DNA of 64,000 nucleotides from Tricholomella constricta (GCA_013368375.1 JAACJP010000021.1:248001-312000), one strand, 5' to 3'. Numbered from the stretch's first letter, positions 1 through 10,485 are shown. Numbers and translations are program-made. The notes: generated by a model from the sequence alone, not told the origin.

Positions 1-521
1 GCACCAGACTTCAGGAGCTTCCCTCGCGTCGCAGTGATGCACGCCACACCCTGCGGGTACATCTCATACCGCTGGAAGGCGCCTTTGTTCCGAACCCACC
101 AGTCGTCCATGTCGGTCTCTTGCTCGAGTCCTGTGACGGCAAGGATGATGGGCACCTGACGACGGCAAATAATCTCATGGAAGAGGCGCCAGTTTTTATG
201 CGCGGCCTCCTTGATCCTGGGCCCCCGCATGCAGAAAACGAGAAGGTTGACGCCCGTGTCGAGGCTTTTCAGGAGGCGAAAGAGCTGTACGATAGCCTTC
301 TGTTTCGGGACTGTGCCGGCCTCGCCCTCGTCAAGACCAGCGGTGTCGTAGACGTTGAACTTGGTGTCTAAGAAGTCGATGGTGTAACGTGCGCTGGTAA
401 AGGTGCAGCCATTCACGCTGCTGGAGACGGTGGCTAGATGGCGTTGGGCTATCATGTTTACGATCGAGCTCTTTCCGGAGCCAGATTCTCCGAAGAGGAT
501 GATGTTTGGAGTAGGAGCCAT
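1..521 (-). CDS. P-loop GTPase-like (AIG1/G-domain) protein, N-terminal part, runs off the window
   Basis: Reads from an ATG at 521 leftward and stays open for 173 codons to the window edge, so only the N-terminal half is visible. Near the N-terminus is a Walker A loop GESGSGKSS, followed by a switch-II-like DTAGLDEG. Further on, the position usually holding the NKxD base-specificity motif reads VTGLEQE. The same order and wording recur in the divergent neighbour at 1366-2619 (GETGTGKSS, DTAGLNEG, VTGLEDE), so the two are paralogs, probably a tandem inverted duplication. Family knowledge: fungal AIG1-like/G-domain proteins of this type are expanded in Agaricomycetes and mostly uncharacterised. 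GTP binding is inferred from the P-loop; the biological role is unknown. Confidence 0.8.
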   Translation of the reverse strand, partial: MAPTPNIILFGESGSGKSSIVNMIAQRHLATVSSSVNGCTFTSARYTIDFLDTKFNVYDTAGLDEGEAGTVPKQKAIVQLFRLLKSLDTGVNLLVFCMRGPRIKEAAHKNWRLFHEIICRRQVPIILAVTGLEQETDMDDWWVRNKGAFQRYEMYPQGVACITATRGKLLKSG

Positions 522-1365
522 GAGCTGAAAAGCGTCGCGGAAATCGTCGAGAAATAAGTAAAAGGGAAACCTTAGTAAGATGGCTGCTCACACTGTCGTT
601 GGATCAAGAGGTACGTAAAGGGTGCTTATGCTTGTGGCGGGGTCTCTTTGGAATTGAATTATATGTATGGCGTGTTGGCTGACGTTCTAGCATCGGTGGC
701 CAAACCCTGGGCCCTGTCCAGAATATCACAGAAACTGGAGAAGCCTTGAAGGCATCAGAGCGCCATGCATATCCAGCGTGTTCGTAGCCACCCGCTAAAG
801 ATCGAAACTGCCTGCTGGCACTTACGGCACCAAAGATAGTACCGATCAGCGCTACAAGTGACAGTTCAGAGGGAAACGCATTGCTCCCGCGTGCACGGCC
901 CAATGCGTCATCTGTAGAACGGAAGAGTGTACGAAGTGACGAGTTGCTGAGCGGCCATGATTTGATCGGACAAAAGCAGGCTGTCAAGTATCGCAGAATT
1001 TATATTGTGTCGAGGCCTCGTGTAAGTACGAGGTTCTGAACGCCCAAGGTTCGAGATGTGCTAAAGAAGGGAGAAAGTTGATCGGTCCAGAGGCATGGCG
1101 GCAGTCACCTCCAAAAAACATTTTGTTTCAATGTGACACGCGCATTTGACTCGGGGAGCTGCCCTATTCAACACGTTGGAAAGATGCGCCGCTAGATGGT
1201 ACAAAAAAAAGCTATATCACAGATTGCGGACGCAGCATTCGGAAAATCTGGACTAAATCCTCCTCTCCAGGACCTCAGTCGATTAAAAACTGTACTTCCA
1301 GAAATTGCGAGAAGACCAGTGTGAGTGCCCTATTGTGCCAGACATATCGCAGCCTGACGTACTAG
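522..1365. other. Intergenic space between divergent GTPase-like genes
   Basis: 844 bp separating two head-to-head paralogous genes, presumably holding both promoters. No convincing coding region, repeat or RNA gene is visible. A short open frame in front of the plus-strand gene overlaps its start in another frame and looks like chance. Confidence 0.5.
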
Positions 1366-2619
1366 ATGGCTCAGACTCCCAGGGCAACCTCAAAGCGGGC
1401 GCAAGCCGTCGCACACGGTCGAACAAACAACCCAGATATTCCGCCACTTCAGACACATCACCTTACCTATTCAACTCGTCCAGCAAACATGTTACCGGCT
1501 AACATCCAGGCTCCTCCTCCTGCTAGGACAACCCAAGGTATAGCAGAGGCGCAAAAATATTCATCCAACCCAGCTTACGGTCAAGCGGCCACGAGTTATC
1601 AAGACAGTCGCATCTCAGATCATATTCGCCACCTCGGAAACAGTGCCATCGCTTCCAATCAAGCAGAGGGACAAACGCTTAGGACGAGAGGATCCTCTGC
1701 AGAGAACACCATTTTTAGCGGCGCTCTCCGCCCTGAAGGCACCGTCGGCGTCCCTAACATTCTCATTTTCGGGGAGACAGGCACAGGGAAAAGCTCTGCC
1801 ATCAACCTAATCGCAGGGCGCGCCATTGCGGGTGTGTCCGGGGACGCCCAGGGCTACACGTTCGGGAGCACCGCGTACACTGTTTTCATCGACGACGGCA
1901 GCGGTACGATGCAGGTGACGTTTTGGGATACCGCAGGGCTGAACGAGGGCGAGCACGGCACGGTCCCAGCCGTCCGGGCGATGAAGAACCTGCAGGAGCT
2001 CGTCGGGAACCTGAGCGGCGGCCTCAGCCTGCTCGTGTACTGCATCCGCGGGTCGCGATTCCGCAGGATCTGGAAAGTCAACTACGACCTGTTCGCGGGG
2101 ATCATCTGTCAGGGCAGAGTGCCTGTGGTGCTGTTGGTCACGGGGCTCGAGGACGAGTCGCCCACCATGGAGAATTGGTGGACGGAGAATGGAGCGGAGT
2201 TCGCGAAGCATGGGATGCGGTTTAATGGCCACGCGTGCATTACGTCGACGCGTGGGAAGCAGCTCAAGTCAGGGGAGTATATGTACGAGGAGGAGTATGA
2301 GGAATCGGAAAAGGTGGCGCGCAAGCTGATTTCGGATTATTGCGTGGGATCCCCGTGGGTTATGGACAGCAGGGCGTGGATTTCTGAGATCACGTCGAAG
2401 ATGGCCAGCTATTACGAGACAGACTTGTCGGAGCATCCAGAGCGTCGGGGTGAGACAGAAGGTCGACGGTCGGAGGCGAGGCAAATTGGGGGACAAATAG
2501 CTGCAGGCGGGTCCCACCTCCCAATAATCCTCGAATTCATCGTTACGTGCCTTAGCTACCTTATGCCGTCGAGAGAGCCTGATTACAGGAGGCGCAGGGG
2601 CCCAAGGTATCGCTCGTAA
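1366..2619 (+). CDS. P-loop GTPase-like (AIG1/G-domain) protein
   Basis: Single-exon frame of 417 aa. Residues 1-128 are a low-complexity, probably disordered leader rich in Q, P and S. The G domain starts at about 129: Walker A GETGTGKSS at 136-144, DTAG at 188-191, then a hydrophobic strand LSLLVYCIRG. The usual NKxD is replaced by VTGLEDE. The C-terminal stretch ILEFIVTCLSYLMP is mildly hydrophobic and could be a short tail anchor. The paralog at 1-521 starts directly at the G domain, so the long leader is specific to this copy; the start could also lie further downstream at an internal Met. Nucleotide binding is inferred from the P-loop, and the cellular role is unknown. Confidence 0.8.
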   Translation: MAQTPRATSKRAQAVAHGRTNNPDIPPLQTHHLTYSTRPANMLPANIQAPPPARTTQGIAEAQKYSSNPAYGQAATSYQDSRISDHIRHLGNSAIASNQAEGQTLRTRGSSAENTIFSGALRPEGTVGVPNILIFGETGTGKSSAINLIAGRAIAGVSGDAQGYTFGSTAYTVFIDDGSGTMQVTFWDTAGLNEGEHGTVPAVRAMKNLQELVGNLSGGLSLLVYCIRGSRFRRIWKVNYDLFAGIICQGRVPVVLLVTGLEDESPTMENWWTENGAEFAKHGMRFNGHACITSTRGKQLKSGEYMYEEEYEESEKVARKLISDYCVGSPWVMDSRAWISEITSKMASYYETDLSEHPERRGETEGRRSEARQIGGQIAAGGSHLPIILEFIVTCLSYLMPSREPDYRRRRGPRYRS

Positions 2620-3488
2620 CCAGGCTTGAACTCGGCTTATTGGCAAGGGCCGCGTTTCTTTGTTCCGGTCAGATTTATGAGCCCAGTTTCGATAGTTTTT
2701 ACCTCGTTTTTTTTTCCATGGATCTCCATGGATCTCCAGGCATATGCGTTGTAGACCTGAACATGGTGTGAAGCCTGCAACCCAATCATTGAATCAATTC
2801 CATTGTCAGGGAGAACCGTGACGTGACCCGCGTATCACGTTTTAGTGACACAAATTTGACGCGTACGTCGCCACAAAATCTGCGCCTTTTCTTCTGGGTA
2901 GATACCCAAAGTCCCGGTAGACCTCGCGCGCGTGTCTAGTCGGGACGCAGCGTCAGATTTCGGGATGTGAGACTCGGGTGAACCTGAAGGGTCCAGCTAT
3001 GGAAAGATTTTACCTGCGGAAAATATGTTCTTGCTTTTTGACTGCAGGCCGGCAGTCAGTCTGACTTGCCAGTTACTGTCAGACGCTCGTTGCGCGTACC
3101 TCTTTCAAAAACGTGCAAGTGTTACATAAAGTAAGTGCGCAACATTCAACTTTCGCAGCACAAGATAACATTTGTCTGTAATCGTAGACGATGAGCGCAA
3201 GTACTAGCCATTATCCACTTTGGATTCTAGTAGCATGTGCATTGGCCTATGGACAAGGAACAGTTCGACCAGGATCATATTTTTGCGCTGTGAAACCCAG
3301 CCCAATAAATCTCTTGGAACCCTGCCTCTACATATGTACTGATGCAGTCGATTGATAATCCTGCTCATTCGAGTTGTTTTCGAGCACCACCCCATCTAAT
3401 TAAGCCATTCTACAGAGGCGCAGATAAAAATTGATTAAACAATCGAACCATCGAATTATGCTACAAGATACAAGAAATAAAATTCCGT
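2620..3488. other. Intergenic region, nothing recognised
   Basis: About 870 bp between convergent genes (plus-strand GTPase-like and minus-strand membrane protein). Contains only short chance frames. A small direct duplication of the string ATGGATCTCC is visible near 2718-2740. Confidence 0.4.
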
Positions 3489-4127
3489 TCAAGGCTCGTC
3501 CATGCCAACAAAGCTCTCCATGCCACCAACAACCCCACTAACAACCCCCGTGGACTGCGAGTCGGCAGCCGCTCCCTTCACTTTAACGTGCTCATACCCC
3601 GCGCCTTTCAACATCGCCTGCACCGCCGGCCCCGTCTCGTGTGCCGCGACAGACGATAAACTCGCAGGCGGCACATACTCCCGCACCGCGACCGCAATCG
3701 CCGACGCTAGATCCTTCGAAGGCATCCCAAGCGCCCGTGCGAGGGAATTGATTCTTTCCTCCACACTCTCTTCCTCGCACCTGACTTTTGGCTTCCCTGG
3801 GCGACCCCTCCCTTTGGAAAACCCGGTCCCACTGCCCTGTTCTTGCAGTGGTTGCTGCGTCTGTAATTGGGGTGGTCTCCGTCCCAGCGCGAGGTTCCAC
3901 CACCCGCCGACCTCGGTCTTGTACTGCACGACGCGATAGGAGTAGTATGCGGTGAGAAGCGTGGTGAGCAGTATGAGGAGGTAGATGAGCCTGTGCAGAC
4001 GCGTGTGCGTGAGCGGTGCAGAGACGGGCTTCATGGCCTTGGACGTGCGCGGTGGTGGAAGATTGTCGGCGGTCGCGTTCGATGAGCCGGATGCAGTGCG
4101 TTTTCGTATGGGCGAGGGGTCGGACAT
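3489..4127 (-). CDS. Single-pass membrane protein of unknown function
   Basis: 212-aa uninterrupted frame. Residues 1-45 are polar and S/P/K-rich, with an RKR patch at 8-10. Residues 46-66 form one clear transmembrane helix (LIYLLILLTTLLTAYY). The rest is soluble: a Q/P-rich linker, then a helix-prone block around VEERINSLARALGMPSKDL, and an A/V/G-rich end. There is no cleavable signal peptide, so a type II or tail-out orientation in an internal membrane is plausible. I do not recognise the family. It is divergently transcribed from the 4545 gene across 417 bp, and codon use is G/C-rich like its neighbours, which supports a real gene. Confidence 0.7.
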   Translation of the reverse strand: MSDPSPIRKRTASGSSNATADNLPPPRTSKAMKPVSAPLTHTRLHRLIYLLILLTTLLTAYYSYRVVQYKTEVGGWWNLALGRRPPQLQTQQPLQEQGSGTGFSKGRGRPGKPKVRCEEESVEERINSLARALGMPSKDLASAIAVAVREYVPPASLSSVAAHETGPAVQAMLKGAGYEHVKVKGAAADSQSTGVVSGVVGGMESFVGMDEP

Positions 4128-4544
4128 GGTTTCTGGTGGTTTAGAATGGGGGCGATTTCTGAGGAGCTGCTAATCCAGTCCGGGCATTTATATGACGCGG
4201 AGAGATGACGTCACGATCGTTCCTGGCTCTGCGTCCAGTCGGTCCCAAATTGGAATTTTGACGCGGAGCACACATAACGCGACTGAGTGAAGCGAGGCCC
4301 TCCGACTGCATTAGCCACCTTGAAAACAGGCATCGGGAATGCTGTCCACGAGTGAGCACACTCAGAACTCCAGGCCCACCTCGTGGTGTGGTGTGCCACA
4401 CGTGTACCTTTAGCATTTCACACAGAAGCCTTGTCCTTTAATGGGACTTGGGCGCTAAATGCCTGATACTTAAGGTATCAGAGGGGAACTGGGATCGATA
4501 ACGCCTCGAGCTTTCCAGACCTCCGAACAAGTCGACTTGACACC
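4128..4544. promoter_or_regulatory. Shared divergent promoter region
   Basis: 417 bp between two start codons pointing away from each other, so both promoters must lie here. No clear TATA box is visible. A C/T-rich stretch with CAAG and GACACC precedes the plus-strand ATG. Inference only. Confidence 0.4.
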
Positions 4545-5051
4545 ATGCCAGGATACGTCCCTCCTCATCGCCGCGCAATCGGTACTACAGCGCCTCTCCC
4601 TCAGGTCCGTCCGACCTACTCACCTGAAGCCGTTGCGGCGCGTTTCAACGTCGAACACCACAAACTTCATACCCTGAACGGGCAAGACGACGGCTCCCTC
4701 TCTGCCATAGCTGTGTATGCAGACTCCCAGCCCGGCTACCATGCCAGGCCGTCGCAGTTATTCTGCCATTCACATCTCTTTATGCTGGAAGGAAGCATTG
4801 GGAGGGACTTCCCCGTCTTTGAGGGCAGATTGAAGCGTTACGTTCCGTTGAACTTCGAGTTCGCAGGGTGGATCCGCATCGTCGATGTCGTCTACTTCGA
4901 GCCTCGCTCAGAGGAGTTGATTTCCATGGTCAAGCAAAAGTTTCAAGGAAAGGCGAGATATGAAGAGCTCTGGAGTAAGTCGTTGGATATGCAGTGGGCT
5001 GTCGTTACTTTCGAGAAGGTGGAAGGGAGAATTGACAATCCGATGGTTTAA
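4545..5051 (+). CDS. Hypothetical protein, 168 aa
   Basis: Single-exon frame starting MPGYVPPHRR, a polar arginine-containing N-terminus. A compact globular part follows, rich in aromatic residues (FEFAGWIRIVDVVYFEPRS near 105-123) and ending in IDNPMV. No signal peptide, membrane helix or catalytic motif is evident. The A-rich context GACACC just before the ATG is acceptable for a fungal start. I do not recognise a named domain. The regular alternation of hydrophobic residues and the clean single frame argue for a real gene. Function unknown. Confidence 0.65.
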   Translation: MPGYVPPHRRAIGTTAPLPQVRPTYSPEAVAARFNVEHHKLHTLNGQDDGSLSAIAVYADSQPGYHARPSQLFCHSHLFMLEGSIGRDFPVFEGRLKRYVPLNFEFAGWIRIVDVVYFEPRSEELISMVKQKFQGKARYEELWSKSLDMQWAVVTFEKVEGRIDNPMV

Positions 5052-5955
5052 TTTCCGGTGCGCGCCGTTTTCCTATACAGTGTTCTTACGCCCGCGCATT
5101 GACTTGATATTTCGTAGAAGTGGCGCGTTACATGCGTTGTAACTGGGAGGAAGGCGGTGCTGATGAATGCGAATGTCGTTGTATCAATGGACAGTAAATT
5201 CACTGGAAATGCGAACGTTTGGATAATATAATGGGACGTATCAATTTTGAGCTTAGTCGAGAATAACAAAGATTGTCCCGTTGGAATAAATCTTTCAAAG
5301 ACAGAACGCTGCCTTATTTCGTGTTGGATGAAGCCGCCGTACCGACGCGTTGACTGTTTTCTTGACTAGGGGATAGCGACTGAGGACGACAAATGAACTA
5401 AGTGCGATAGTCCGTGCTTCGATATTCAAGCCCCGCGGCAGGTCATCTCACGGATTGATAGAGAAGAGGTTGCCATGTGTAATTTTACATTGCACTTCAT
5501 CGACTATCCCTCCCAACCCTTTAAATCATCGGTCAGTTTAGGAGGAGCGAAATGAATCCGCCCGCACCTTTTGAGCAGTAAATACCATAGCGAAGCGTAT
5601 CCTTATCGCGATGACCTCGCGTTCTCCTCTTTGCATCAATGAGATGGCCTTTGATATAGATAAGACGACGCGTCCCCGAAAGATTCGGAATCCGATACAG
5701 TCGGTCCCGTCCGAAATGAAGTTATTTATAGATGTGAACTTCTATGCATTGTCCACGCAGTCCTCCAGACGTTCACTGCCCCCAGAACTGATTAATCAGC
5801 GTGGACCTTGAAAGTTTAAGCAGGATTATTCTGACTTGCTTCGCCTTACGATGCCTGGTACAGGAGGCACAGGAAATATGACACAACGAACATATAGAAA
5901 AAAAAAGAAAGATAGAGAAAAAAATAACCTTGCTTTGATCAAGATCACCATGTAG
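5052..5955. other. Intergenic region, no gene recognised
   Basis: About 900 bp of A/T-richer sequence with only short chance frames. An A-rich tract with AAAAAAAAAG lies near 5898-5925. Nothing else is supported. Confidence 0.4.
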
Positions 5956-6054
5956 CTCGGATACTGGGACTCGAACCCAGCAGCAGGACAGGGAGCGGAC
6001 TGCGTACGTCCAGAGGCCTTGACGTGGTTATAAGTACCAGTACGCCATATCCGA
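5956..6054 (-). tRNA. tRNA-like sequence, probably a pseudogene
   Basis: On the minus strand the ends pair perfectly as a 7-bp acceptor (TCGGATA with TATCCGA). Just inside the 3' end is a perfect T-arm with a 5-bp stem CTGGG/CCCAG and consensus loop TTCGAGT, both correctly placed. The middle does not fold as a standard tRNA: about 33 nt occupy the D-arm space and 15 nt the variable region. A possible anticodon stem TGGAC/GTCCG encloses loop GTACGCA (would read ACG, Arg), and an alternative CTTATAA resembles tRNA-Ile(UAU). A tRNA relic with an insertion, or an unusual intron-containing gene, both fit. The isotype cannot be assigned. Confidence 0.35.
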
Positions 6055-6312
6055 GGCGATAAATGTGGCGTAGCTTATAAGGAAATTTGAAGTTGGTATC
6101 GATGATGCAAGCAGGCATGCGTGGGCGTGTAAAGGTAGCGTGGTTTCCTATTCCAACGTATGAGTAGATGTAAGAAAGTCCTAGAGGTGCGATGGCCGTC
6201 TCGGCCGGAGAACGCCCGCTACCGTTGGTAGGCAGGATAAGAAGACTGCGACCAACACGCGGCAAGGAAGGCTCTGTTTGGACCGAGAACGCCGTTGGCT
6301 ACACAGTCTGCG

Positions 6313-7062
6313 TCATCCTCGTCGAATGCCAAATCGCTGCTTGGCTGCGTAGTTTCTCCACTTCGTGATATCCTCTCTCTGAAGGAGTGATTCCACGGTA
6401 TAATAATCACGAGCCAGCTCTTCGTTCGTTGCTACGTGATGGACAGTCGTGTGACAGGGTCTACAAGGAGGTGAGTCCCTCGATATGGGGTACACTTCAT
6501 TGGACCTACTGACGAACCTGCACAGCCATGCCACGGAATTCAGCATCGATTCAGGATGCCACTTTTTCTTCAGGACCTTTGCGTGTGTCGAGCGTGGTAT
6601 GAGATGGTGGTACGTCAGGGGCACCTCGCGTTCACAGATCTCGCACTCCGTCGTGCGTGTCCAAGACCAAACTGGCGGGGCGGCGCATGCGTCCTCGAGA
6701 TAGTCCGCAAGCGCCTTCCTGAGAAACTTCACTGCTTCATCGGTGTCCGATGCGAAGCCGTATGAGATGAGGGTCTCCGTGAACGATACGGACGTACTGT
6801 CCAGCGGGATGCTGTCGACATCTGAGGGAAGGGACCCACGGGTTTCGTATGACGCGGTACGGATGGGTTCAGTAAGGGTAGGCCAGGATTCGGACGCTAG
6901 ATATGACGAGAATTCGTCCAACTCCGAGGAATCTTGTGTCTGCCGCTGTGTTACTGGGTGAGAGAGGATGCGCTTTGCGATGCAGTCTTTGAAGAGAGAG
7001 AATTGCGATGAGGTATTTTCCATTTCATCTGTTGTCAAGAATGGACTTTGCCTGGTTCCCAT
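6313..7062 (-). CDS. HNH-nuclease-fold protein (fungal YisB-like family), one intron
   Basis: Open 249-codon frame. It is best read with a 57-nt intron removed (complement 6461-6517, GTTCGT...TTGTAG), which joins WLC-R directly to PCHTTVHH and gives a 230-aa product. The C-terminal half then carries a zinc/HNH arrangement: CEIC, HHLIPRSTH, then CRPCHTTVH and the tail NEELARDYYTVESLL. Family knowledge: small fungal proteins of this shape carry an HNH-type fold with paired CxxC motifs and are largely uncharacterised. The intron length is a multiple of three, so it is invisible as a frame break. The N-terminal half is S/T-rich and not recognised. Nuclease activity is inferred, not shown. Confidence 0.75.
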   Translation of the reverse strand: MGTRQSPFLTTDEMENTSSQFSLFKDCIAKRILSHPVTQRQTQDSSELDEFSSYLASESWPTLTEPIRTASYETRGSLPSDVDSIPLDSTSVSFTETLISYGFASDTDEAVKFLRKALADYLEDACAAPPVWSWTRTTECEICEREVPLTYHHLIPRSTHAKVLKKKWHPESMLNSVAWLCRFVSRSNEVYPISRDSPPCRPCHTTVHHVATNEELARDYYTVESLLQREDITKWRNYAAKQRFGIRRG

Positions 7063-7490
7063 TAGATGGTGATCAAAGAGGGCTCGAGCCTGGCAGATTC
7101 AGTAGAACTGACGAGATCGCCAACGAATTGCCGATGCGTTTCGGTACCATGGGGTAAGGAATGCTATGTACGCGGGTGACTTTCGCGCAAACCGCTTGTA
7201 AAGCGCGCAGGGTACATACATCTGGCTGTGTCCCAAGTGTATGTGTATGTGGAGGCGAGAGTTGTTTCAAGGACACAGGTGACTGGAACGTACACCCGAT
7301 CGTTGTTTAAATCAGTGGTGCTTGCCAAGCATCGACCAACTATTTGAATTTCGAAACCAGACTTTGACCAGACTCACAAGTTATCCGAGTCGGAGGAGGA
7401 GGAGGAGTTTATTATACTGGCACGGTCCCCAATTGGAACAACCAGTTCACTGCGGGTCTATTTAGGTAATTAACTATATACCTTGGCATC
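7063..7490. other. Intergenic region, 5' side of the HNH gene
   Basis: No gene seen. A short GAG/GGA run (GGAGGAGGAGGAGG) sits near 7392. The 3' boundary of the adjacent LINE lies somewhere near 7.45-7.5 kb but shows no clear tail, so this edge is approximate. Confidence 0.35.
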
Positions 7491-7719
7491 AACTCATCGC
7501 AGTACACACATACCTACTGGTGGGGGCGAAGATGCACCACAGCAAAGCAGGGTCGCCCTGGCCGCCTGCGGCAGGATGCAGCGGTTACAACCCAGTGGGA
7601 GCTGGTGCACAGTCCCCTGCTCACCAACATAACTCCCCGCCATCCAGGCGCCTTGCAATGCTGAGTGGTCAACAGTCCACCAGAGCATGCATGCTTATTT
7701 GTATCTATCTACAGCAGTC

Positions 7720-7865
7720 TTATGTGTCTGGGGTTAGCGGCAGTCCTGCTGGGATCAGCATGGGTTCTGCATAGAAAACCTCCAGCACGTCGTAGCAGAA
7801 TTTGGCCAGCAGTGCCACTGTGACCCGTTGGCCCAGCAAGCCACCCAGCATTGCTCCTGGCTCTG
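7720..7865 (-). CDS. LINE-1 ORF2, C-terminal segment displaced by the MITE
   Basis: About 48 codons that continue the RT frame after the 695 bp MITE and its 8-bp duplication are skipped, ending in TAA at 7720-7722. Reads as a helix-rich tail containing KFCYDVLEVFY, which aligns with the last residues of LINE-2 ORF2. Without this join the visible RT frame ends in MITE-encoded residues. Confidence 0.7.
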
Positions 7866-7873
7866 CATATCGG

Positions 7874-8568
7874 TAGTGATTGTCACGGGTAACCCTGGGG
7901 TTTTCCAGGGCTACCCGTACCCATACCCATAGAAACCCGTACCCGCGACGAGGGGTAAGGGTTTTGGCGGATATGGGTAGGGGTTCTTACGGGTTCCGCG
8001 GGTTAAGAAATCCCCGACGGGTCTCTACTAAATAAACAGAAGAATCATTTGATTTGAACTTGGATAAGCAACTAAACCTCGTCCATAAATTAATAGAGTC
8101 CCATCCATCCAACTTATGAGTAGTATAGATCATAAAATAATGAGATTGAATGTACATACGCGAGGTGAGCTCCTTGGATGTTGGACTGCAGGACAATTAC
8201 AGCGTTTGATGCCAGACAAGTCCTTCGTCCCAATCTGGCTTCATCACGTGATCACGTGCCGTTAAACAAAGCGTGTTTGTTTACGCATTTCGTCTCAAGA
8301 CACAACGCGTAAACGCACTTTGTTTAACACATTGCCCACCACTGGTCATTTTGCTGATGTTGGGGGTAGGCCGCGCCCTCTGGGCCTATATTATCTTTCC
8401 GTTCAAGGAAAACCCGCCTCGAAAACCCGCTGTCTAAACCCGCCTAACCCGCCCAACCCATGCTGGGGGTACGGGTACGGGCAGGGTTAACAGATTCCAA
8501 CCCGGACCCATACCCCAGCGTACCCTACCCAAAACCCCCACGGGTTTTGAAACCCGTGACAATCACTA
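7874..8568. mobile_element. Non-autonomous hAT-type element (MITE), 695 bp
   Basis: Terminal inverted repeats begin TAGTGATTGTCACGGGT at both ends. The insertion is flanked by an exact 8-bp duplication CATATCGG (7866-7873 and 8569-8576), the hAT hallmark. About 130 bp inside each end are crowded with short G/C-rich motifs (variants of ACCCGTACCC, AACCCGCC, GGGTACGGG), as expected of subterminal transposase binding sites. There is no transposase. The body holds CACGTGATCACGTG-like palindromic bits near 8247. It interrupts the last part of LINE-1 ORF2. Confidence 0.85.
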
Positions 8569-10485
8569 CATATCGGGAGCGGAAGCCAGGTAGGGCAGCA
8601 TCAACCTGGGCATAAAATATATCTCGATGTTGCAGCACGGGTGCATGAGGGCATACCAGCAGTGCATGTACTGCATCCTCCACACCTTCCCTGCACAGCC
8701 GGCAGATCCGGAGCTCTCGGGCTACTGCGGGGCACCGCCGCTCTGCCCATCGCAGCCGTTCCACTGCCAGAGCATGGCAACACAGCACCACATGGGTCAG
8801 TGCCCTCCTGTGCCTTGGGATCTTCACCCGAAGATAGTGGCGGAACGCGATCACCTTTTTGACCAGTCGCCCCTCCTCCATCTCCATCCTGCCGGCAAGT
8901 AGGTCTCGTGTCCGGGCAGAGGATAGGACTACCCCATCGACCCACCGGTTTGCTGATGCCTTTACCTCTACAATGAGGCTTTCCACCATCTCAGCACTCA
9001 TTCTGTCCTCTGGTAGCACCCAGAGGATCGGGTCAGGCAAGTTTGCCAGCACCAGCTTTAAGTCCGTGACCCATGATCCATTTCCCATGCGGGCCATTGT
9101 GAATGATTCTGACATTGCACACCACACTAGCCGGTCCTCCGGGAGGCACACCACATGCTTCAGAAATCCGAGGGCAAGTATTACCCTCCTGTATCTGATG
9201 GGTAGCAGGCCTGTCTCCGAGAATAGGACTGCCTTGACTGAGCGAGCATGAATGCGCAGCATGCGCCGAAGGTAGTAGCATTGTATTTTCTCCAGTCCCT
9301 CCCAGTGGGGTGCAGCAGTGTCGAGGACCACCTCAGCAGCTGATGTGAGGTACGGGTCTACTCGTGCCACATACAGGGTCCGAGACTCCCAAACGGGCAT
9401 GTCACCCACGAATCGCTCCACCCCAAGGCACATATTTGCCATCCGACGTGCCTTATCTGCATTGACTTTGTAGTGCTCCACAAACATGTCTTCTGAGGAT
9501 GTTCGGAAGTGGACGCCGACATACTTGAAGTCTTTCACTTCCTTGAGTCGATGTGTTCCCAGGTAAAATGCAGAGGGCTGCTTTGGGCCAGGGCCTGCAA
9601 TGCTGAATACGCACTTCTCCAGCTGTGTCTCACACCCATTGTCTGCAGCCCAGGTGGCCATGTCTGTCAGTTTCCCTTGGAAGGCCACTGGGCACTGAGT
9701 TGCTATCATGATATCATCGGCCTGCTCCAGCTGTGACACATATACATCGTGCAGCAGCATATCTCCGGGAAAGTGGCTGACCACAAAGTCAGACAGGAAG
9801 ATATTCCAGTTTCCTGGGGAGCCGGGGTCACCTGTGAGCAGCCCTAAATTGCACTGGAACCTGTCCGAGAGGTCACCGTCCAGGCGCACCATGTAAGTCA
9901 TGCTCCCATAGAGTTTCCTGAGCCAGTTCACTACCGGTCCGGAGATCCCCCAGGTGTTCATTTTGATCCATAGCGTCTCGCGATTGGTCCAGGGAAATGC
10001 ATTTTTCAGGTCAATGTAAGCAATGTACAGCGGGGTACGCTCTGCTTTGGCTTTCTCTACCATTGTTCGCAGGATAAAAGGGTTGTTATTTGTGCGGTAC
10101 CCTTCACAGAACCCATTCTGTGTTTTTGGGATGATCTCGTGTCTCTCTGCATAGGTGCGGACCCGGCGGTCAATCAGCAATGTGAGGAATTTCAGGAGAC
10201 AGCATTCTAGCACAATTAGGCGGTAGTTTGCAGCCACCTTGCGATCCTTCTCAGGCTTTGGGATACCAATGACAAGGGACGCAAGCCATCTTGATGGGAT
10301 TTCCATTTCACTGAGGCATGCATTAAAGAGCTCCGCTATCTGTAGGTTTGGGATGGCCATGATATCGCTGTATGTGTACCCATCGGCACCTGTCGCACTG
10401 TCAAGGGTGTGTGTTCTGACATGGTTCTTTCCCCACGCAATGTCGTCCTCCCCAAAATCCTGTGAGAATAGCCCATCTGGGGTGG
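8569..10485 (-). CDS. LINE-1 ORF2, reverse transcriptase segment
   Basis: Continuous frame downstream of the Gypsy insertion. RT blocks visible in order: IPKPEKDRKVAANYRLIVLE, the NGFCEGYRTNNNPF region, motif A with IDLKNAFPWT (catalytic Asp), GLLTGDPGSPGNW (motif B-like), and motif C as EQADDIMI. The usual Tyr/Phe of YADD is therefore Gln. A thumb-like region and a late Cys cluster (CRLCREGVEDAVHALLVC) follow, as in other fungal LINEs. Upstream, the frame joins the endonuclease/RNase H part exactly through the CCACC duplication. It reads as a reverse transcriptase that primes on nicked DNA. The apparent start at 10360 is only an internal Met. Confidence 0.85.
10481..10485. repeat. Target-site duplication of Gypsy-1 (left copy)
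   Basis: GGTGG immediately before the left LTR, repeated at 21028-21032 after the right LTR. A 5-bp duplication is typical of Ty3/Gypsy integrase. Confidence 0.85.
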
